From Ferrimonas balearica (GTDB lineage Bacteria; Pseudomonadota; Gammaproteobacteria; Enterobacterales; Shewanellaceae), in the NCBI RefSeq assembly GCF_019802055.1, contig NZ_JAHVHW010000004.1, positions 434,001 to 498,000 of the forward strand: DNA of 64,000 nucleotides, written 5' to 3'. Below the pieces are notes generated by a model, which worked only from the letters and a program-made list of their open reading frames with translations, ran no database searches and was not told the DNA's origin. The translations under genes and the position numbers were made by a program. Below are positions 1 to 8,782 of the stretch, piece after piece. Within the stretch, counting starts at the first letter, position 1. Each line of letters begins with the position of its first letter.

Positions 1-244
1 CGCATTGGGCGTCAAACCGGAAGACGCCCGACTGATGATTCAGCAAGCAGCCATTGGCGCTGCCGAAATGGTAAGGCACAATCCTCAATTGAGCCTGGCC
101 GAGCTGAGAGCCCAGGTTACCTCCAAAGGGGGCACCACTCATGAAGCGGTGCAGACCTTGGAACAGCAGGGATTGCGCGATTCGGTAAATGACGCCATGC
201 AGGCCGCCGTACGGCGAGCCCAGGAAATGGCCAAAGAGTTTTAA
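1..244 (+). CDS. proC: Pyrroline-5-carboxylate reductase, C-terminal part (5' end outside window)
   Basis: Last step of proline synthesis: NAD(P)H-dependent reduction of pyrroline-5-carboxylate to proline in the cytosol. About 80 codons remain (first complete codon at position 2, stop 242-244). They carry the ProC dimerisation domain, with the typical stretch VTSKGGTTHEAV followed by a helix ending in KEF. The remainder lies upstream of the window. It is followed 18 bp later by yggT and the yggU/rdgB/hemW block, the order seen in E. coli and Shewanella. The family is clear; only the partial length limits the call. Confidence 0.93.
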   Translation, partial: ALGVKPEDARLMIQQAAIGAAEMVRHNPQLSLAELRAQVTSKGGTTHEAVQTLEQQGLRDSVNDAMQAAVRRAQEMAKEF

Positions 245-262
245 TTTGGGAACCAATACACC

Positions 263-811
263 ATGAATGCGATGACCTACCTGGTAACCGTCCTGTTCAA
301 CCTCTACCTGATGGTGGTGCTGCTGCGCTTTGCCCTGCAACTGGTGCGAGCGGACTTCTACAACCCCTTCAGTCAATTCGTGGTCAAGGCCACCCACCCC
401 ATCCTGGCCCCGATGCGTCGGCTTATCCCCAGCGTTGGGCGGCTCGACCTGTCGACCCTGGTGCTGGCTCTGCTGGTGGGCTGTGGCAAGTGGATTGCGG
501 TTCTGGCGCTGAACAACCAGCCCCTCAACCCGATGGACATTCTGCTGCTTGGCGGCCTGACCGTACTGAAAGAAGCGGGTGTGCTGCTGTTCTGGATTCT
601 GCTGATCCGCGCCATCCTGAGCTGGGTATCCCAGGGTTACAACCCCTTTGAAGCGGTACTCCACCAGCTGACCGAGCCGCTGCTGGCCCCCATCCGCAGG
701 GTGATTCCGCCCATGGGTGGCCTGGATCTGTCGATGCTGGTTCTGCTGTTGGGCATGAACTTTATCAATCTGCTCATTGGCGATCTGATCCCGCTCTGGC
801 GTCTGGTCTGA
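263..811 (+). CDS. yggT: YggT family integral membrane protein
   Basis: 182 aa, with two internally repeated YGGT units: residues about 1-80 and 95-182. Each has a hydrophobic helix pair and an amphipathic stretch (NPFSQFVVKATHP in the first, NPFEAVLHQLTEP in the second) followed by a P-x-R-R-x-I-P segment. The full family length is present. The function is not firmly established; YggT proteins are linked to osmotic or cation tolerance and, in other bacteria and plastids, to membrane organisation. It starts 18 bp after proC and ends 3 bp before the GTG of yggU, so it is probably co-transcribed. Start at ATG 263 behind a weak ttggga. Confidence 0.9.
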   Translation: MNAMTYLVTVLFNLYLMVVLLRFALQLVRADFYNPFSQFVVKATHPILAPMRRLIPSVGRLDLSTLVLALLVGCGKWIAVLALNNQPLNPMDILLLGGLTVLKEAGVLLFWILLIRAILSWVSQGYNPFEAVLHQLTEPLLAPIRRVIPPMGGLDLSMLVLLLGMNFINLLIGDLIPLWRLV

Positions 812-814
812 TCC

Positions 815-1105
815 GTGAGCACCGCCATTGAGCGCCAGGGCGACGACCTGCTGCTGAAGCTCTACATCCAGCCAAAGGCCAGCCGGGATCAGCTGGTTGG
901 CCTGCACGGCGAGGAGTTCAAGGTGGCGATCACTGCGCCACCGGTGGATGGCAAGGCCAACGCGCATCTGATCAAATACCTGGCCAAGCAGTTCAAAGTG
1001 GCCAAAGGCCAGATCAGCATCGTCAAAGGGGAGCTGGGTCGACACAAACAGTTGAAGATTCAGGCACCCACAGTGATCCCGGATCCGCTGGCGCAGCTAC
1101 TATAG
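815..1105 (+). CDS. yggU: DUF167 / YggU family protein
   Basis: 96 aa, the usual length for the small alpha/beta DUF167 family. Recognised from the conserved block [19 protein letters not shown] and from [14 protein letters not shown]. Starts at GTG 815, three bases after the yggT stop, so translational coupling with yggT is likely. No biochemical role is established for the family. Its constant position between yggT and rdgB is the main contextual information. Confidence 0.9.
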   Translation: MSTAIERQGDDLLLKLYIQPKASRDQLVGLHGEEFKVAITAPPVDGKANAHLIKYLAKQFKVAKGQISIVKGELGRHKQLKIQAPTVIPDPLAQLL

Positions 1106-1141
1106 TGAAGTTAAGGACCACATCAGATTAAGGAGTCCGCC

Positions 1142-1579
1142 ATGTTGAGGTACGCCATTGCACTGCTGCTTTCCCTGACGGTTGCCCTCCCGGCTGCAGC
1201 TGAGCAGGTGCAGAAAGTGGGTAAGTACGCCGTGCACCATGTTGCGTTTGGCAGCACGTTCCTGACACCGGAGATTGCCCGCACCTACGACATCACCCGC
1301 AGCCGCTACGTCGGGCTGGTGAACATCACGGTGATCGACACCTCTCTGCCCGGGGATGAAACCCATGCAGTCGCCGTGAAGATCCAGGGCACCGCCCGTA
1401 ACCTGCTGGGCAACGTCAAAAACCTCAGCTTTAAGGAGATCCGGGAAGGCACCGCCATCTACTACATCGCGGAGGTGGGTCACCGCAACGAGGAAACCTT
1501 CACCTTCGACATCGAAGTGAGTAACGGCCAGGACCTCAGCACCGAGCTCACCTTCAAACAGAAGTTCTTCGTCGACTGA
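1142..1579 (+). CDS. DUF4426 secreted protein
   Basis: 145 aa with a Sec signal peptide (residues 1-20, cleavage near AAA-EQ), so probably periplasmic. The mature part is beta-rich and matches the DUF4426 family of Alteromonadales and Vibrio, which regularly occupies this slot upstream of rdgB. The ATG at 1142 follows a good Shine-Dalgarno (aaggag, 1129-1134). Function unknown. A GC-rich hairpin follows it, so rdgB may be partly uncoupled from this gene. Confidence 0.78.
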   Translation: MLRYAIALLLSLTVALPAAAEQVQKVGKYAVHHVAFGSTFLTPEIARTYDITRSRYVGLVNITVIDTSLPGDETHAVAVKIQGTARNLLGNVKNLSFKEIREGTAIYYIAEVGHRNEETFTFDIEVSNGQDLSTELTFKQKFFVD

Positions 1580-1602
1580 CGCGGATCTGACGCTGTTCAA
1601 CA

Positions 1603-1633
1603 CCGGGGCGCCCTTGTAAAATCGGCGCCCCGG
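1603..1633 (+). terminator. Strong GC hairpin between DUF4426 and rdgB
   Basis: A perfect 10-bp stem (1603-1612 with 1624-1633) around an 11-nt loop, followed only by a short T4 run after a few GC bases. It could be a weak terminator or attenuator for the upstream genes, or an mRNA end-protection stem. The T-run is too short to call a full intrinsic terminator. Confidence 0.4.
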
Positions 1634-1676
1634 CGCCGTTTTCAGGCCCTCATATAACCCAATGACCGGAGTGCGC

Positions 1677-2282
1677 ATGTCCCCCACCCAATCCATTGTT
1701 CTGGCCACCGGCAATGCCGGCAAGGTTCGTGAATTTGCTCAGCTTCTGGCGGATTACCCGCTGGAAGTGCTACCGCAAAGCCAGTTTGATGTCCAAGAAG
1801 CGGTCGAGGACGGCACCACTTTTATCGAGAACGCCATCATCAAGGCGCGCAACGCGGCCCGTGCCACCGGCCTGCCCGCCATCGCAGATGACTCCGGCAT
1901 TGAAGTGGACGCGCTTAACGGTCGTCCCGGCATCTACTCCGCCCGCTTTGCCGGGGAAGGCGCCAGCGCCACTGACAACTGGCAGAAACTGCTGACCGAA
2001 ATGTCCGGCCAGTCCCAGCGCAGCGCACGCTTCCAGTGTGTATTGGTGTATATGCGCCACGCCGAAGACCCCTCTCCGGTGGTTGCCCAGGCCAGCTGGG
2101 AGGGCAGCATTGCCGATGCTCCTCGTGGTGAAGAGGGACACGGCTATGACCCGATTTTCCTGGTCAACAACGACCATCGTACCGCAGCGGAACTCAGCGC
2201 CGATGAGAAAAACGCCCTGAGTCACCGTGGCAAAGCGATGGCCGAGCTGCTGACTCAGCTGAAAGCCAAGGGGATCCTGTAA
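1677..2282 (+). CDS. rdgB: dITP/XTP pyrophosphatase (Ham1 family)
   Basis: Hydrolyses non-canonical purine nucleoside triphosphates (dITP, XTP) to monophosphates, keeping them out of DNA. 201 aa, as in the family. Visible motifs: the N-terminal nucleotide-binding stretch VLATGNAGKVREF, then ADDSGIEVDALNGRPGIYSAR, and GYDPIF near the C terminus. An upstream in-frame ATG exists at 1662, but ccggag at 1666-1671 is well placed only for ATG 1677, which also aligns with the usual N terminus. The hemW start directly abuts the stop codon. Confidence 0.94.
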   Translation: MSPTQSIVLATGNAGKVREFAQLLADYPLEVLPQSQFDVQEAVEDGTTFIENAIIKARNAARATGLPAIADDSGIEVDALNGRPGIYSARFAGEGASATDNWQKLLTEMSGQSQRSARFQCVLVYMRHAEDPSPVVAQASWEGSIADAPRGEEGHGYDPIFLVNNDHRTAAELSADEKNALSHRGKAMAELLTQLKAKGIL

Positions 2283-3422
2283 GTGTCCTTGCCACCGCTG
2301 TCGCTCTATATCCATATCCCCTGGTGCGAGCAGAAGTGCCCCTACTGCGACTTCAACTCCCACGCCCGCAAAGGGGCGATCCCGGAGCAGGAGTACATCG
2401 CGGCCCTGCTGGCCGACCTGGATCGGGACCTGCCCCTGGCCCAGGGGCGGGAGCTGGTCAGCATCTTTATCGGCGGTGGCACCCCTTCGCTGATCTCCCC
2501 CGCCGGGATTGCCACCCTGCTTCAGGGCGTGGCGCAACGGCTTCCGCTGGCCCCCTCCTGCGAGGTCACCATGGAAGCCAACCCCGGTACCCTGGAGGCG
2601 GACCGTTTCCGCCCCTATCGGGAGGCGGGGGTGAACCGTCTCTCCGTCGGTGTACAGAGCTTTCAGCAGGACAAATTGCTGATCCTTGGGCGGATCCATG
2701 GCGCTGACGAGGCTCGTCGTGCCGCGCAGGAAGCCCGCAAAGCGGGGTTTGAGCGCTTTAACCTGGACCTGATGCACACCCTGCCCGGTCAGAGCGTTCA
2801 CGACGCCCTGTATGACCTGGAGCAGGCCATCGCGCTGGCCCCGCCCCACCTTTCCTGGTACCAGCTCACCATTGAGCCCAATACCCAGTTCGCCTCCAAG
2901 CCCCCCCAGTTGCCCGACGACGACACCCAATGGGCCATCTTCGAGCAGGGCAAAGCGATGCTGGAGGCCGCCGGTTACCGTCAGTACGAGATCTCAGCCT
3001 GGGCCCAGCCCGGCTACCAGTGCGAGCACAACCTCAACTACTGGCGCTTTGGTGACTACCTCGGCATCGGCTGCGGTGCCCACGGTAAGATCACCCGCGC
3101 GGACGGCAGCCTGCTGCGCACCGTTAAGGTCAAGCACCCCAAAGGCTACCTGGAGCCGGGGCGGGACCCGATGGCGGAGCAGTTTGAAGTGGCCAAGGAA
3201 GATCAGGCGTTGGAGTACTACATGAACCGGCTGCGTCTAATGGAGGCGATGCCCCTGAGCGAACTCTCTGAGCGTACGCAACTGACCCAGGATGACGTTG
3301 CCGCACCGCTGGACTGGGCCAGCCAGCGCCACCTTATCCGCTGTGACGACAAGCAGATGCAATTGACGGAGCAGGGCCATCGCTTTTTGAACGAGCTTTT
3401 GGCGCAGTTCCTGCCGGATTAA
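2283..3422 (+). CDS. hemW: HemW heme chaperone (radical SAM, HemN-like)
   Basis: 379 aa. The radical SAM cluster motif WCEQKCPYCDFNSH (CxxxCxxC) lies near residue 14, followed by GGGTPSL and by the HemW-type WYQLTIEPNTQFAS. HemW proteins are long annotated as oxygen-independent coproporphyrinogen oxidases, but they bind heme and deliver it to membrane targets. The cysteine spacing and the rdgB neighbour favour HemW over HemN. GTG start at 2283 directly after the rdgB stop (zero spacing), so translation is coupled. Confidence 0.92.
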   Translation: MSLPPLSLYIHIPWCEQKCPYCDFNSHARKGAIPEQEYIAALLADLDRDLPLAQGRELVSIFIGGGTPSLISPAGIATLLQGVAQRLPLAPSCEVTMEANPGTLEADRFRPYREAGVNRLSVGVQSFQQDKLLILGRIHGADEARRAAQEARKAGFERFNLDLMHTLPGQSVHDALYDLEQAIALAPPHLSWYQLTIEPNTQFASKPPQLPDDDTQWAIFEQGKAMLEAAGYRQYEISAWAQPGYQCEHNLNYWRFGDYLGIGCGAHGKITRADGSLLRTVKVKHPKGYLEPGRDPMAEQFEVAKEDQALEYYMNRLRLMEAMPLSELSERTQLTQDDVAAPLDWASQRHLIRCDDKQMQLTEQGHRFLNELLAQFLPD

Positions 3423-3515
3423 CCAAACCGTTAAGATCTGCTAACAGTTTCCACTTTGGGGCGCGGGAAGCCACGTGCAACACTTCCGTTCAAAATTGAA
3501 CGCAAGGAGAGCCAC

Positions 3516-5354
3516 GTGACCTCAAAATTGACCTTTGCCGCCCTGTCGGTATGCGCCGCCCTGACCCTGGGCGGCTGTGCCCAACAATCCCCAGTCGCCA
3601 GCGCTCCCCAGACGGAGCAAGCCAAGCAATCTGAGTCTGAGAAAGCCAACGCCCTGTTCGAGTCCATCTTTATGGAAAACGTCATGGCGTCCCCCATCAG
3701 TCAGACCTACCTGGGCATCAAGCAGGATCAGGATAAATGGGACGACTTCACTGAAGCCGCCTACGCGAACACTCTGGCGCGCAATCAGCGACACCTGGCC
3801 CAGTTGAATGGCATTGATGACAGCCAGCTCGACCCTCAGACCCAACTGAGTTACCGCCTGATGAAGCAGCGCCTGGAGCAGAGCATTGAGGATCACCAGT
3901 GGCGCCACCACAGCTACCCGATCAACCAGATGTATGGTTACCAGTCCACCACCGCATCGTTTCTGATCAACCAGCACCGCATCAACGATGTGGCGGATGC
4001 CCAGGCATACATCAGCCGCCTTAATGGCATTGAGAAGCGATTTGACCAGCTGATTGAGCAGCTCAGCATCCGTGAAGCGAAAGGCATCGTCGCACCGCGC
4101 TTTGTTTTCCCCTACGCCATCAGCGACAGCCGTAACATTCTCTCCGGCGCGCCTTTCGAGGCGGGCGCAGACAGCACCCTGTTTGCGGACTTCAAAGCCA
4201 AAGTGACTGCCCTGCCCATCAGCGACGACGAGAAAGCCGCCTTGGTCCAGCAAGCGCAGGATGCGCTGAAGGGGCCGGTCGCCAACGGTTACGGTAAGCT
4301 GATCGCCTTCCTTGAAGGACAACATGAGCGAGCCAGTGAGGACGCGGGGGTGTGGAAGTTTCCCGATGGCGAGCGCTTCTACAACAACGCGCTGAGCCGC
4401 ACCACCACCACCGGATTCACCGCCGCTGAGATCCACCAGCTGGGACTCGATGACGTGGCCCGAATCCACGACGAGATGCGTGCCATCCGCGACAAAGTGG
4501 GCTTTGAGGGTGACCTGCAGGCGTTCTTTGCCTTTATGCGCACCGACAGCCAGTTTTACCTGGATAACGATGAGGCGGGCCGTGCCGCCTACCTGGGCCA
4601 GGCGGAGCGCTATATCGGCGACATGAATCAACGCCTGGACGAGGTGTTTGGTGTGAAGCCCAAAGCGCCGCTGGTGGTGAAAAAGGTGGAAGCGTTCCGC
4701 GAGAAATCTGCAGGCAAAGCCTTCTACCAGCAGCCTGCTCCGGATGGCAGCCGCCCGGGCTTCTTCTACGCCAACCTCTACGATATGCAGAACATGCCCA
4801 CCTATCAGCTGGAAGCGCTGGCTTTCCATGAGGGGATCCCGGGACACCATATGCAGATCGCCATCGCTCAGGAGCTGGAGGGGCTGCCCAAGTTCCGCCG
4901 CTTCGGTGGGTACACCGCTTATGTGGAAGGCTGGGGTCTCTACTCCGAGTACCTTCCCAAAGAGATGGGCTTCTATCAGGACCCCTACAGCGACTTTGGC
5001 CGACTGGCCATGGAGCTGTGGCGCGCCTGCCGCTTGGTGGTGGACACCGGTATCCACGCCAAAGGCTGGACCCGTGAGCAGGCAATCGATTACTTGGCGC
5101 AGAACACCCCCAATCCCCAGGGTGATGTGGTGAAGGCGATTGAGCGTTACATCGTGATGCCGTCCCAGGCCACCGCCTACAAGGTAGGGATGATGCAACT
5201 GCTGGAGCTTCGTGCCCAGGCCAAAGCCGAATTGGGTGAGCAGTTTGATCTGCGAGGCTTCCACGATGTGGTGCTGGCGAATGGCCCCCTTCCGCTCAAC
5301 GTACTTGGCGAACAGGTCAGTCAGTGGGTGGAGAGCGAGAAGGTTCAGCTATAA
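3516..5354 (+). CDS. DUF885 family lipoprotein, putative metallopeptidase
   Basis: 612 aa from GTG 3516, behind a good aaggaga (3504-3510). A longer reading from 3456 adds residues without a signal. The N terminus is a lipoprotein signal ending LTLGGC, so it is lipid-anchored in the envelope. The DUF885 signature FHEGIPGHHMQ (H438-E439, then H444-H445) is a zincin-like HExxxHH-type motif, suggesting a zinc-dependent peptidase. The substrate is unknown. It interrupts the E. coli-like gene order between hemW and yggN. A strong intrinsic terminator follows. Confidence 0.85.
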   Translation: MTSKLTFAALSVCAALTLGGCAQQSPVASAPQTEQAKQSESEKANALFESIFMENVMASPISQTYLGIKQDQDKWDDFTEAAYANTLARNQRHLAQLNGIDDSQLDPQTQLSYRLMKQRLEQSIEDHQWRHHSYPINQMYGYQSTTASFLINQHRINDVADAQAYISRLNGIEKRFDQLIEQLSIREAKGIVAPRFVFPYAISDSRNILSGAPFEAGADSTLFADFKAKVTALPISDDEKAALVQQAQDALKGPVANGYGKLIAFLEGQHERASEDAGVWKFPDGERFYNNALSRTTTTGFTAAEIHQLGLDDVARIHDEMRAIRDKVGFEGDLQAFFAFMRTDSQFYLDNDEAGRAAYLGQAERYIGDMNQRLDEVFGVKPKAPLVVKKVEAFREKSAGKAFYQQPAPDGSRPGFFYANLYDMQNMPTYQLEALAFHEGIPGHHMQIAIAQELEGLPKFRRFGGYTAYVEGWGLYSEYLPKEMGFYQDPYSDFGRLAMELWRACRLVVDTGIHAKGWTREQAIDYLAQNTPNPQGDVVKAIERYIVMPSQATAYKVGMMQLLELRAQAKAELGEQFDLRGFHDVVLANGPLPLNVLGEQVSQWVESEKVQL

Positions 5355-5370
5355 CCTTCCACACAAAGAA

Positions 5371-5404
5371 AAAGGAGGCCACCAGGGCCTCCTATTTTTT
5401 TATT
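5371..5404 (+). terminator. Intrinsic terminator of the DUF885 gene
   Basis: Stem aggaggcc / gggcctcct with a short loop (ACCA or similar), followed by a run of T residues (5395-5401 and beyond), 17 bp after the stop codon. Confidence 0.85.
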
Positions 5405-5504
5405 TTGTTGGGCGTATTTGTTTTTTTGCCGCGGCCCATCGCCAGCTACCACTCCAAAGCTATGCTGCTTTTTTTGTAGGGTACGGAGTGTGATCCTTGC
5501 TTTT

Positions 5505-5531
5505 AAAAAACGCCCCGGATCCGACCGGGGC
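5505..5531 (-). terminator. Intrinsic terminator of the sRNA candidate
   Basis: On the minus strand GCCCCGG, 6-nt loop, CCGGGGC, then G and six T. It lies about 320 bp beyond the LysR stop codon, far for a LysR mRNA end, and fits the separate transcript proposed here. Confidence 0.75.
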
Positions 5532-5663
5532 TAAAAGTCCAGATGATGGATCCTAACAATCCGTCAAAGGCATCGCGCGAGGTGCAATGCCTCAGATCAA
5601 ACGTCACTGACTACTCGAACTTTCCGGAGGGGTCATTCCAGAGAATCTCCAGGTCCGTTTGAT
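5505..5663 (-). ncRNA. Putative small non-coding RNA, GGA-rich (about 159 nt)
   Basis: Not assignable to a family I know. A near-consensus sigma70 promoter on the minus strand (-35 TTGTCA 5698-5693, 16-nt spacer, -10 TACAAT 5676-5671) would start RNA near A5663. The RNA ends at a clean intrinsic terminator (stem 5531-5525 / 5518-5512, then T6). Inside, ATCAAACG (5663-5656) pairs perfectly with CGTTTGAT (5603-5596). A second stem pairs 5593-5587 with 5573-5567. Eight GGA triplets occur in this strand, several in or next to predicted loops. No credible ORF is present: the only ATG-initiated frame after the start gives 8 codons. CsrA/RsmA-type sequestration is one possibility and is inference. 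Confidence 0.6.
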
Positions 5664-5670
5664 GGGGGCC

Positions 5671-5698
5671 ATTGTAGGGACAAATTTGAGGCTGACAA
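5671..5698 (-). promoter_or_regulatory. Sigma70-type promoter of the sRNA candidate
   Basis: TTGTCA and TACAAT hexamers separated by 16 nt on the minus strand. Predicted start at 5663, which is also the first base of the terminal pairing stem. No full UvrY/GacA-type palindrome was found upstream. Confidence 0.6.
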
Positions 5699-5851
5699 GG
5701 GCACAAAGTCGCCAGCGCAACATACTCATAACTAAAAATCATATTCAAAGTGCGCCCAGAAGTCCGAAATTAGTCCTTTAAATCAACAGGTAAGGCGATA
5801 CAGCGCACATTTTATACAGGCATTGTTCAAATGACAGAACAATGATTTCTC

Positions 5852-6793
5852 TCACTCACGATTATGCTCATGCGCGATCAGGGCTCGATCCCAGGGGGTC
5901 GGATCGCGAAAGTGGCTGCGGACAAAGTCGATAAAGGCGCGCACTTTGGGCGCCAGGTTCTTGCGGCGGGGATACACCGCCTGAAGCGCCAGCGGGTGAG
6001 TGAGCTGCCAATCCGGCATCAGTTGGATAAGCTCCCCTTTCGCCAGCTCCTCCTCCAGCAGGTAGGTGGCCAGGTAAACCACCCCCAGCCCTCTTTTGGC
6101 GGCGTCCTTCAGGGCCGGCGCGTCATCCACCCGGTAGTTGCCCTTAACCCGGATTTCGCAGGTCTCCTCACCCTTGGCAAACTCCCAGACGCCGTGCTCA
6201 TACCATTCGCTCTTGTAAACCAGGCAGTTGTGCTCCGCCAGCGAAGCGGGGTGATAGGGGACGCCTCGACGGCTCAGGTAATCGGGAGAGGCCACCAGGA
6301 TAAAGCGGCAGTTCATCAGGGGACGGGCCACCATGCCCAGGGGAAGCTGTTCAGACATGGTCAACAGCAGATCCAGCCCTTCAGCCACCACGTCCACCTT
6401 GTGATCCAGAAAGCTCAGCTCCAGTTCGAGCTCCGGGTTCTGCTCCATAAAAGCGGGGATCAGTGGCATCAGGTGCATGGAGCCAAAGGCCTGAGTGATG
6501 CCCACCCGCAACACGCCTCGGATCTCCTGCTGAAGCGCCTGGACGCCGGCAACCGCCTGGTCCAGATCCTTCAAAATCCCTTCACCGTGTTCATAGAGCA
6601 GTTCACCGCTCTCGGTCAGACTCAGCGAGCGGGTAGTACGCTGAACCAGCTGAACCCCAAGCTGCTGCTCCAGAAAACTGATGTGACTGCTGACCTTGGA
6701 CTTGGATATCCCAAGCTTTCGAGCGGCGGCTGAGAAGCCCTGAGCCCGCACCACATGGGTGAAAATCACGATAGGTTCGAGCAGTTCGCGCAT
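5852..6793 (-). CDS. LysR family transcriptional regulator
   Basis: 313 aa from ATG 6793, with aaggag seven bases upstream; an extension to 6850 has no such signal. N-terminal winged HTH (residues about 1-60, GFSAAARKLGISKSKVSSHI), then the LysR substrate-binding fold (VLRVGITQAFGS, VVAEGLDLLLTMSEQLPLGM). The subgroup resembles CrgA/AphB-type regulators; the effector and targets are unknown. No divergent partner gene is present, so targets cannot be inferred from context. A perfect 8-bp hairpin without a T-run follows the stop (5821-5844). Confidence 0.9.
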   Translation of the reverse strand: MRELLEPIVIFTHVVRAQGFSAAARKLGISKSKVSSHISFLEQQLGVQLVQRTTRSLSLTESGELLYEHGEGILKDLDQAVAGVQALQQEIRGVLRVGITQAFGSMHLMPLIPAFMEQNPELELELSFLDHKVDVVAEGLDLLLTMSEQLPLGMVARPLMNCRFILVASPDYLSRRGVPYHPASLAEHNCLVYKSEWYEHGVWEFAKGEETCEIRVKGNYRVDDAPALKDAAKRGLGVVYLATYLLEEELAKGELIQLMPDWQLTHPLALQAVYPRRKNLAPKVRAFIDFVRSHFRDPTPWDRALIAHEHNRE

Positions 6794-6827
6794 TCGCGCT
6801 CTCCTTACAGCGGCGTGTTCAGAACAC

Positions 6828-6857
6828 AAAAAAAGCGACGATGTCGCCATCGTCGCT
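6828..6857 (-). terminator. Intrinsic terminator after yggN
   Basis: Minus strand AGCGACGATG, 4-nt loop, CATCGTCGCT, followed by a seven-base T run. It sits between the yggN stop and the LysR start. Confidence 0.85.
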
Positions 6858-6879
6858 ATTGTAGCGCTTTTGCCTTGGT

Positions 6880-7692
6880 TCAGCGCAACATAGCCAGGTC
6901 CGGATCGCCGTGAACCACCAGGTCAAACTCGGCCATCTCCGGGATATTGCGCTGCAGCTGCTGCTCCATCTCATCCAGAACCAGCCACTCTTCGCACAAC
7001 GCGTTGGCCTGCTGTTCCAACGCCTCGGCCTGAACCTCCATCTCCGCTTCGATGCGCTCACCCATGCGCTCCATACGCTGGCCAAAGTCCTCCATACGCT
7101 GCTCGAAGTCGCCGTTCTCCCCTTCGCTCATCGCCTGACCAAGTGCCATCAGAATGCCGCCTACGGACTTGGACACCACCTCTTCAATCTCACTCTCCAG
7201 CGCCTGGTCCAGCTCATCACTCAGGGAGTCCAGAGAGTTGGCACCCAAACGGTAGCCACCGTTATCGGTGCGCATGCTGGCATTCACTTTGTCCTGAATG
7301 GTGCCCATGATGTCGCTGCCTTGATCCGGGCTGACACCAAATTCGGACAGCTCGTTAAACACCGCGTCCAGAGCACTGCCAGCCAGCTTCAGGGCGTCAT
7401 TGGCCAGATCAACCACCTTGGGAAGCTGGCGCTCCATTTCGGCATAGTAATCCTGCACCATCGCCTGCTGTTCACGGTTGAGTTCAACCTCTTTGCCTCG
7501 TACCCAGAGGCGGTCTCCCTCGATGCGATAGAGCAGTTCGCCCTCATCACTGACCCGCAACAGATTACGCTCCAGTTCAACGTCGTAGTTCAGGGAGAGC
7601 TCACACTCATCACCAAACTGGTAGTGGGAGTTCTCAGCCGATACCGCAAAGCTGAACAGGGCCGCGCCCAACATAAGCCAACGTGCAATCAT
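6880..7692 (-). CDS. yggN: YggN / DUF2884 family secreted protein
   Basis: 270 aa from ATG 7692, which begins a typical Sec signal (MIARWLMLGAALFSFAVSA). The longer frame to 7761 adds a non-signal extension. The mature protein is acidic and highly helical, with an E/M/Q-rich coiled-coil stretch near residues 190-240 (QRMEDFGQRMERMGERIEAE). It matches DUF2884 (YggN), a periplasmic family without known function that sits beside yggL/trmB/mutY in E. coli too. Confidence 0.82.
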   Translation of the reverse strand: MIARWLMLGAALFSFAVSAENSHYQFGDECELSLNYDVELERNLLRVSDEGELLYRIEGDRLWVRGKEVELNREQQAMVQDYYAEMERQLPKVVDLANDALKLAGSALDAVFNELSEFGVSPDQGSDIMGTIQDKVNASMRTDNGGYRLGANSLDSLSDELDQALESEIEEVVSKSVGGILMALGQAMSEGENGDFEQRMEDFGQRMERMGERIEAEMEVQAEALEQQANALCEEWLVLDEMEQQLQRNIPEMAEFDLVVHGDPDLAMLR

Positions 7693-7800
7693 CTTTGGTG
7701 TCCTTATCCAATCACTTTGTCCGTTTTGCTTATGCCAAGATTGGGCCAATCCCAAACACAAGGAAAGGGCAATTCATAAGTCAATGAAATTAAAGACAAT

Positions 7801-7830
7801 AAAAAAGCCAGCTCAATGGCTGGCTTTTTT
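7801..7830 (-). terminator. Intrinsic terminator after glsB (bidirectional sequence)
   Basis: A6-GCCAGC, 5-nt loop, GCTGGC-T6: perfect on both strands. By gene direction it serves the minus-strand glsB, whose stop is 28 bp away. Confidence 0.85.
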
Positions 7831-7858
7831 GCATGCGGATTAAAGTTAGTGAAATTCA

Positions 7859-8776
7859 CTAAAAAATGGAGCGACCCAATCGTTTGGCCAGTAACTCCAG
7901 TGCGGCGGTTCCCGCACAGGAGTTGCCACTCTCATCCAGCGCAGGCGACCAGACACAGACACTCATCTCGCCTGGAACCACAGCAATAATACCGCCACCG
8001 ACACCGGACTTGCCCGGCATACCAACCCGGTAGGCAAACTCACCCGCCCCATCGTAGAGGCCAGAAGTCGCCAGCAGCGCATTGATCTGTCGGGTCTGTC
8101 GCTCGGACACCAGACGGCGCCCGCCCAGAGTCACTCCCTGGTTCGACAGGAAGAACGCCGCCTTCGCCAAATCGGCGCAGCTCATACGGATGGCACAGTG
8201 CGCGAAATAGGTCTGCAGCACCTCATCCACATCATTGTGGAAGTTGCCAAACGACTTCATCAGATAGGCGATTGCCGCATTGCGGGCGGAGTGCTGGTAC
8301 TCCGATGCCGCCACCACCTTATCGGAAATAAGATGGGCGTTGCCTGAAAGGTCCCGCATCAGTTCCAACAGGCGCTGACGGGGGGCGCTGAGCCGGCTTT
8401 CGAGCATATCGGTGATCACCAGGGCACCGGCGTTGATAAAGGGGTTTCTCGGCACCCCTTTCTCAAACTCCAACTGCACCAGAGAGTTGAAGGGGTTGCC
8501 GGAAGGCTCTTTGCCCACCCGCTCCCACAGCTCCTCCTCACTGTACAGCATCATCGCCTGCACCAGGGCAAACACCTTGGTGATGCTCTGGATGGAGAAG
8601 GGCTCGTGCCAGTCACCGGCGCCGATCACTCCCGTTTCAGCACTGCAAACGGCGATGCCCAGCTTATCGCTGGGCACCTGAGCAAGCGCGGGGATGTAAT
8701 CGGCCACCTTGCCCTCTCCGAGCAGCGGCTGAACCTCAGCCAGCACACTCTCCAGAAGCGCTTTATCCGGCAACAC
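7859..8776 (-). CDS. glsB: Glutaminase (GlsB type)
   Basis: 305 aa. Hydrolyses glutamine to glutamate and ammonia; serine-dependent, beta-lactamase-like fold. S64-x-x-K67 lies in SIQSITK, with further family blocks [34 protein letters not shown] and [15 protein letters not shown] start at 8776, six bases after the yggL stop; an in-frame TGA just upstream excludes a longer start. It is probably co-transcribed with yggL, and ends at a strong terminator. Confidence 0.93.
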   Translation of the reverse strand: MLPDKALLESVLAEVQPLLGEGKVADYIPALAQVPSDKLGIAVCSAETGVIGAGDWHEPFSIQSITKVFALVQAMMLYSEEELWERVGKEPSGNPFNSLVQLEFEKGVPRNPFINAGALVITDMLESRLSAPRQRLLELMRDLSGNAHLISDKVVAASEYQHSARNAAIAYLMKSFGNFHNDVDEVLQTYFAHCAIRMSCADLAKAAFFLSNQGVTLGGRRLVSERQTRQINALLATSGLYDGAGEFAYRVGMPGKSGVGGGIIAVVPGEMSVCVWSPALDESGNSCAGTAALELLAKRLGRSIF

Positions 8777-8782
8777 GCGGGA

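Noticed and set aside
5477..5531. Plus-strand Spot 42-like beginning (gtagggtac) and gccccgg hairpin
   Set aside because: Similarity stops after nine bases, the plus-strand hairpin has no T-run, and the polA context of spf is absent. The hairpin is a terminator on the minus strand.
5505..5663. 6S RNA or 4.5S RNA as identity of the minus-strand RNA
   Set aside because: No 6S-type central bubble flanked by long stems, no SRP domain IV motif, wrong neighbours.
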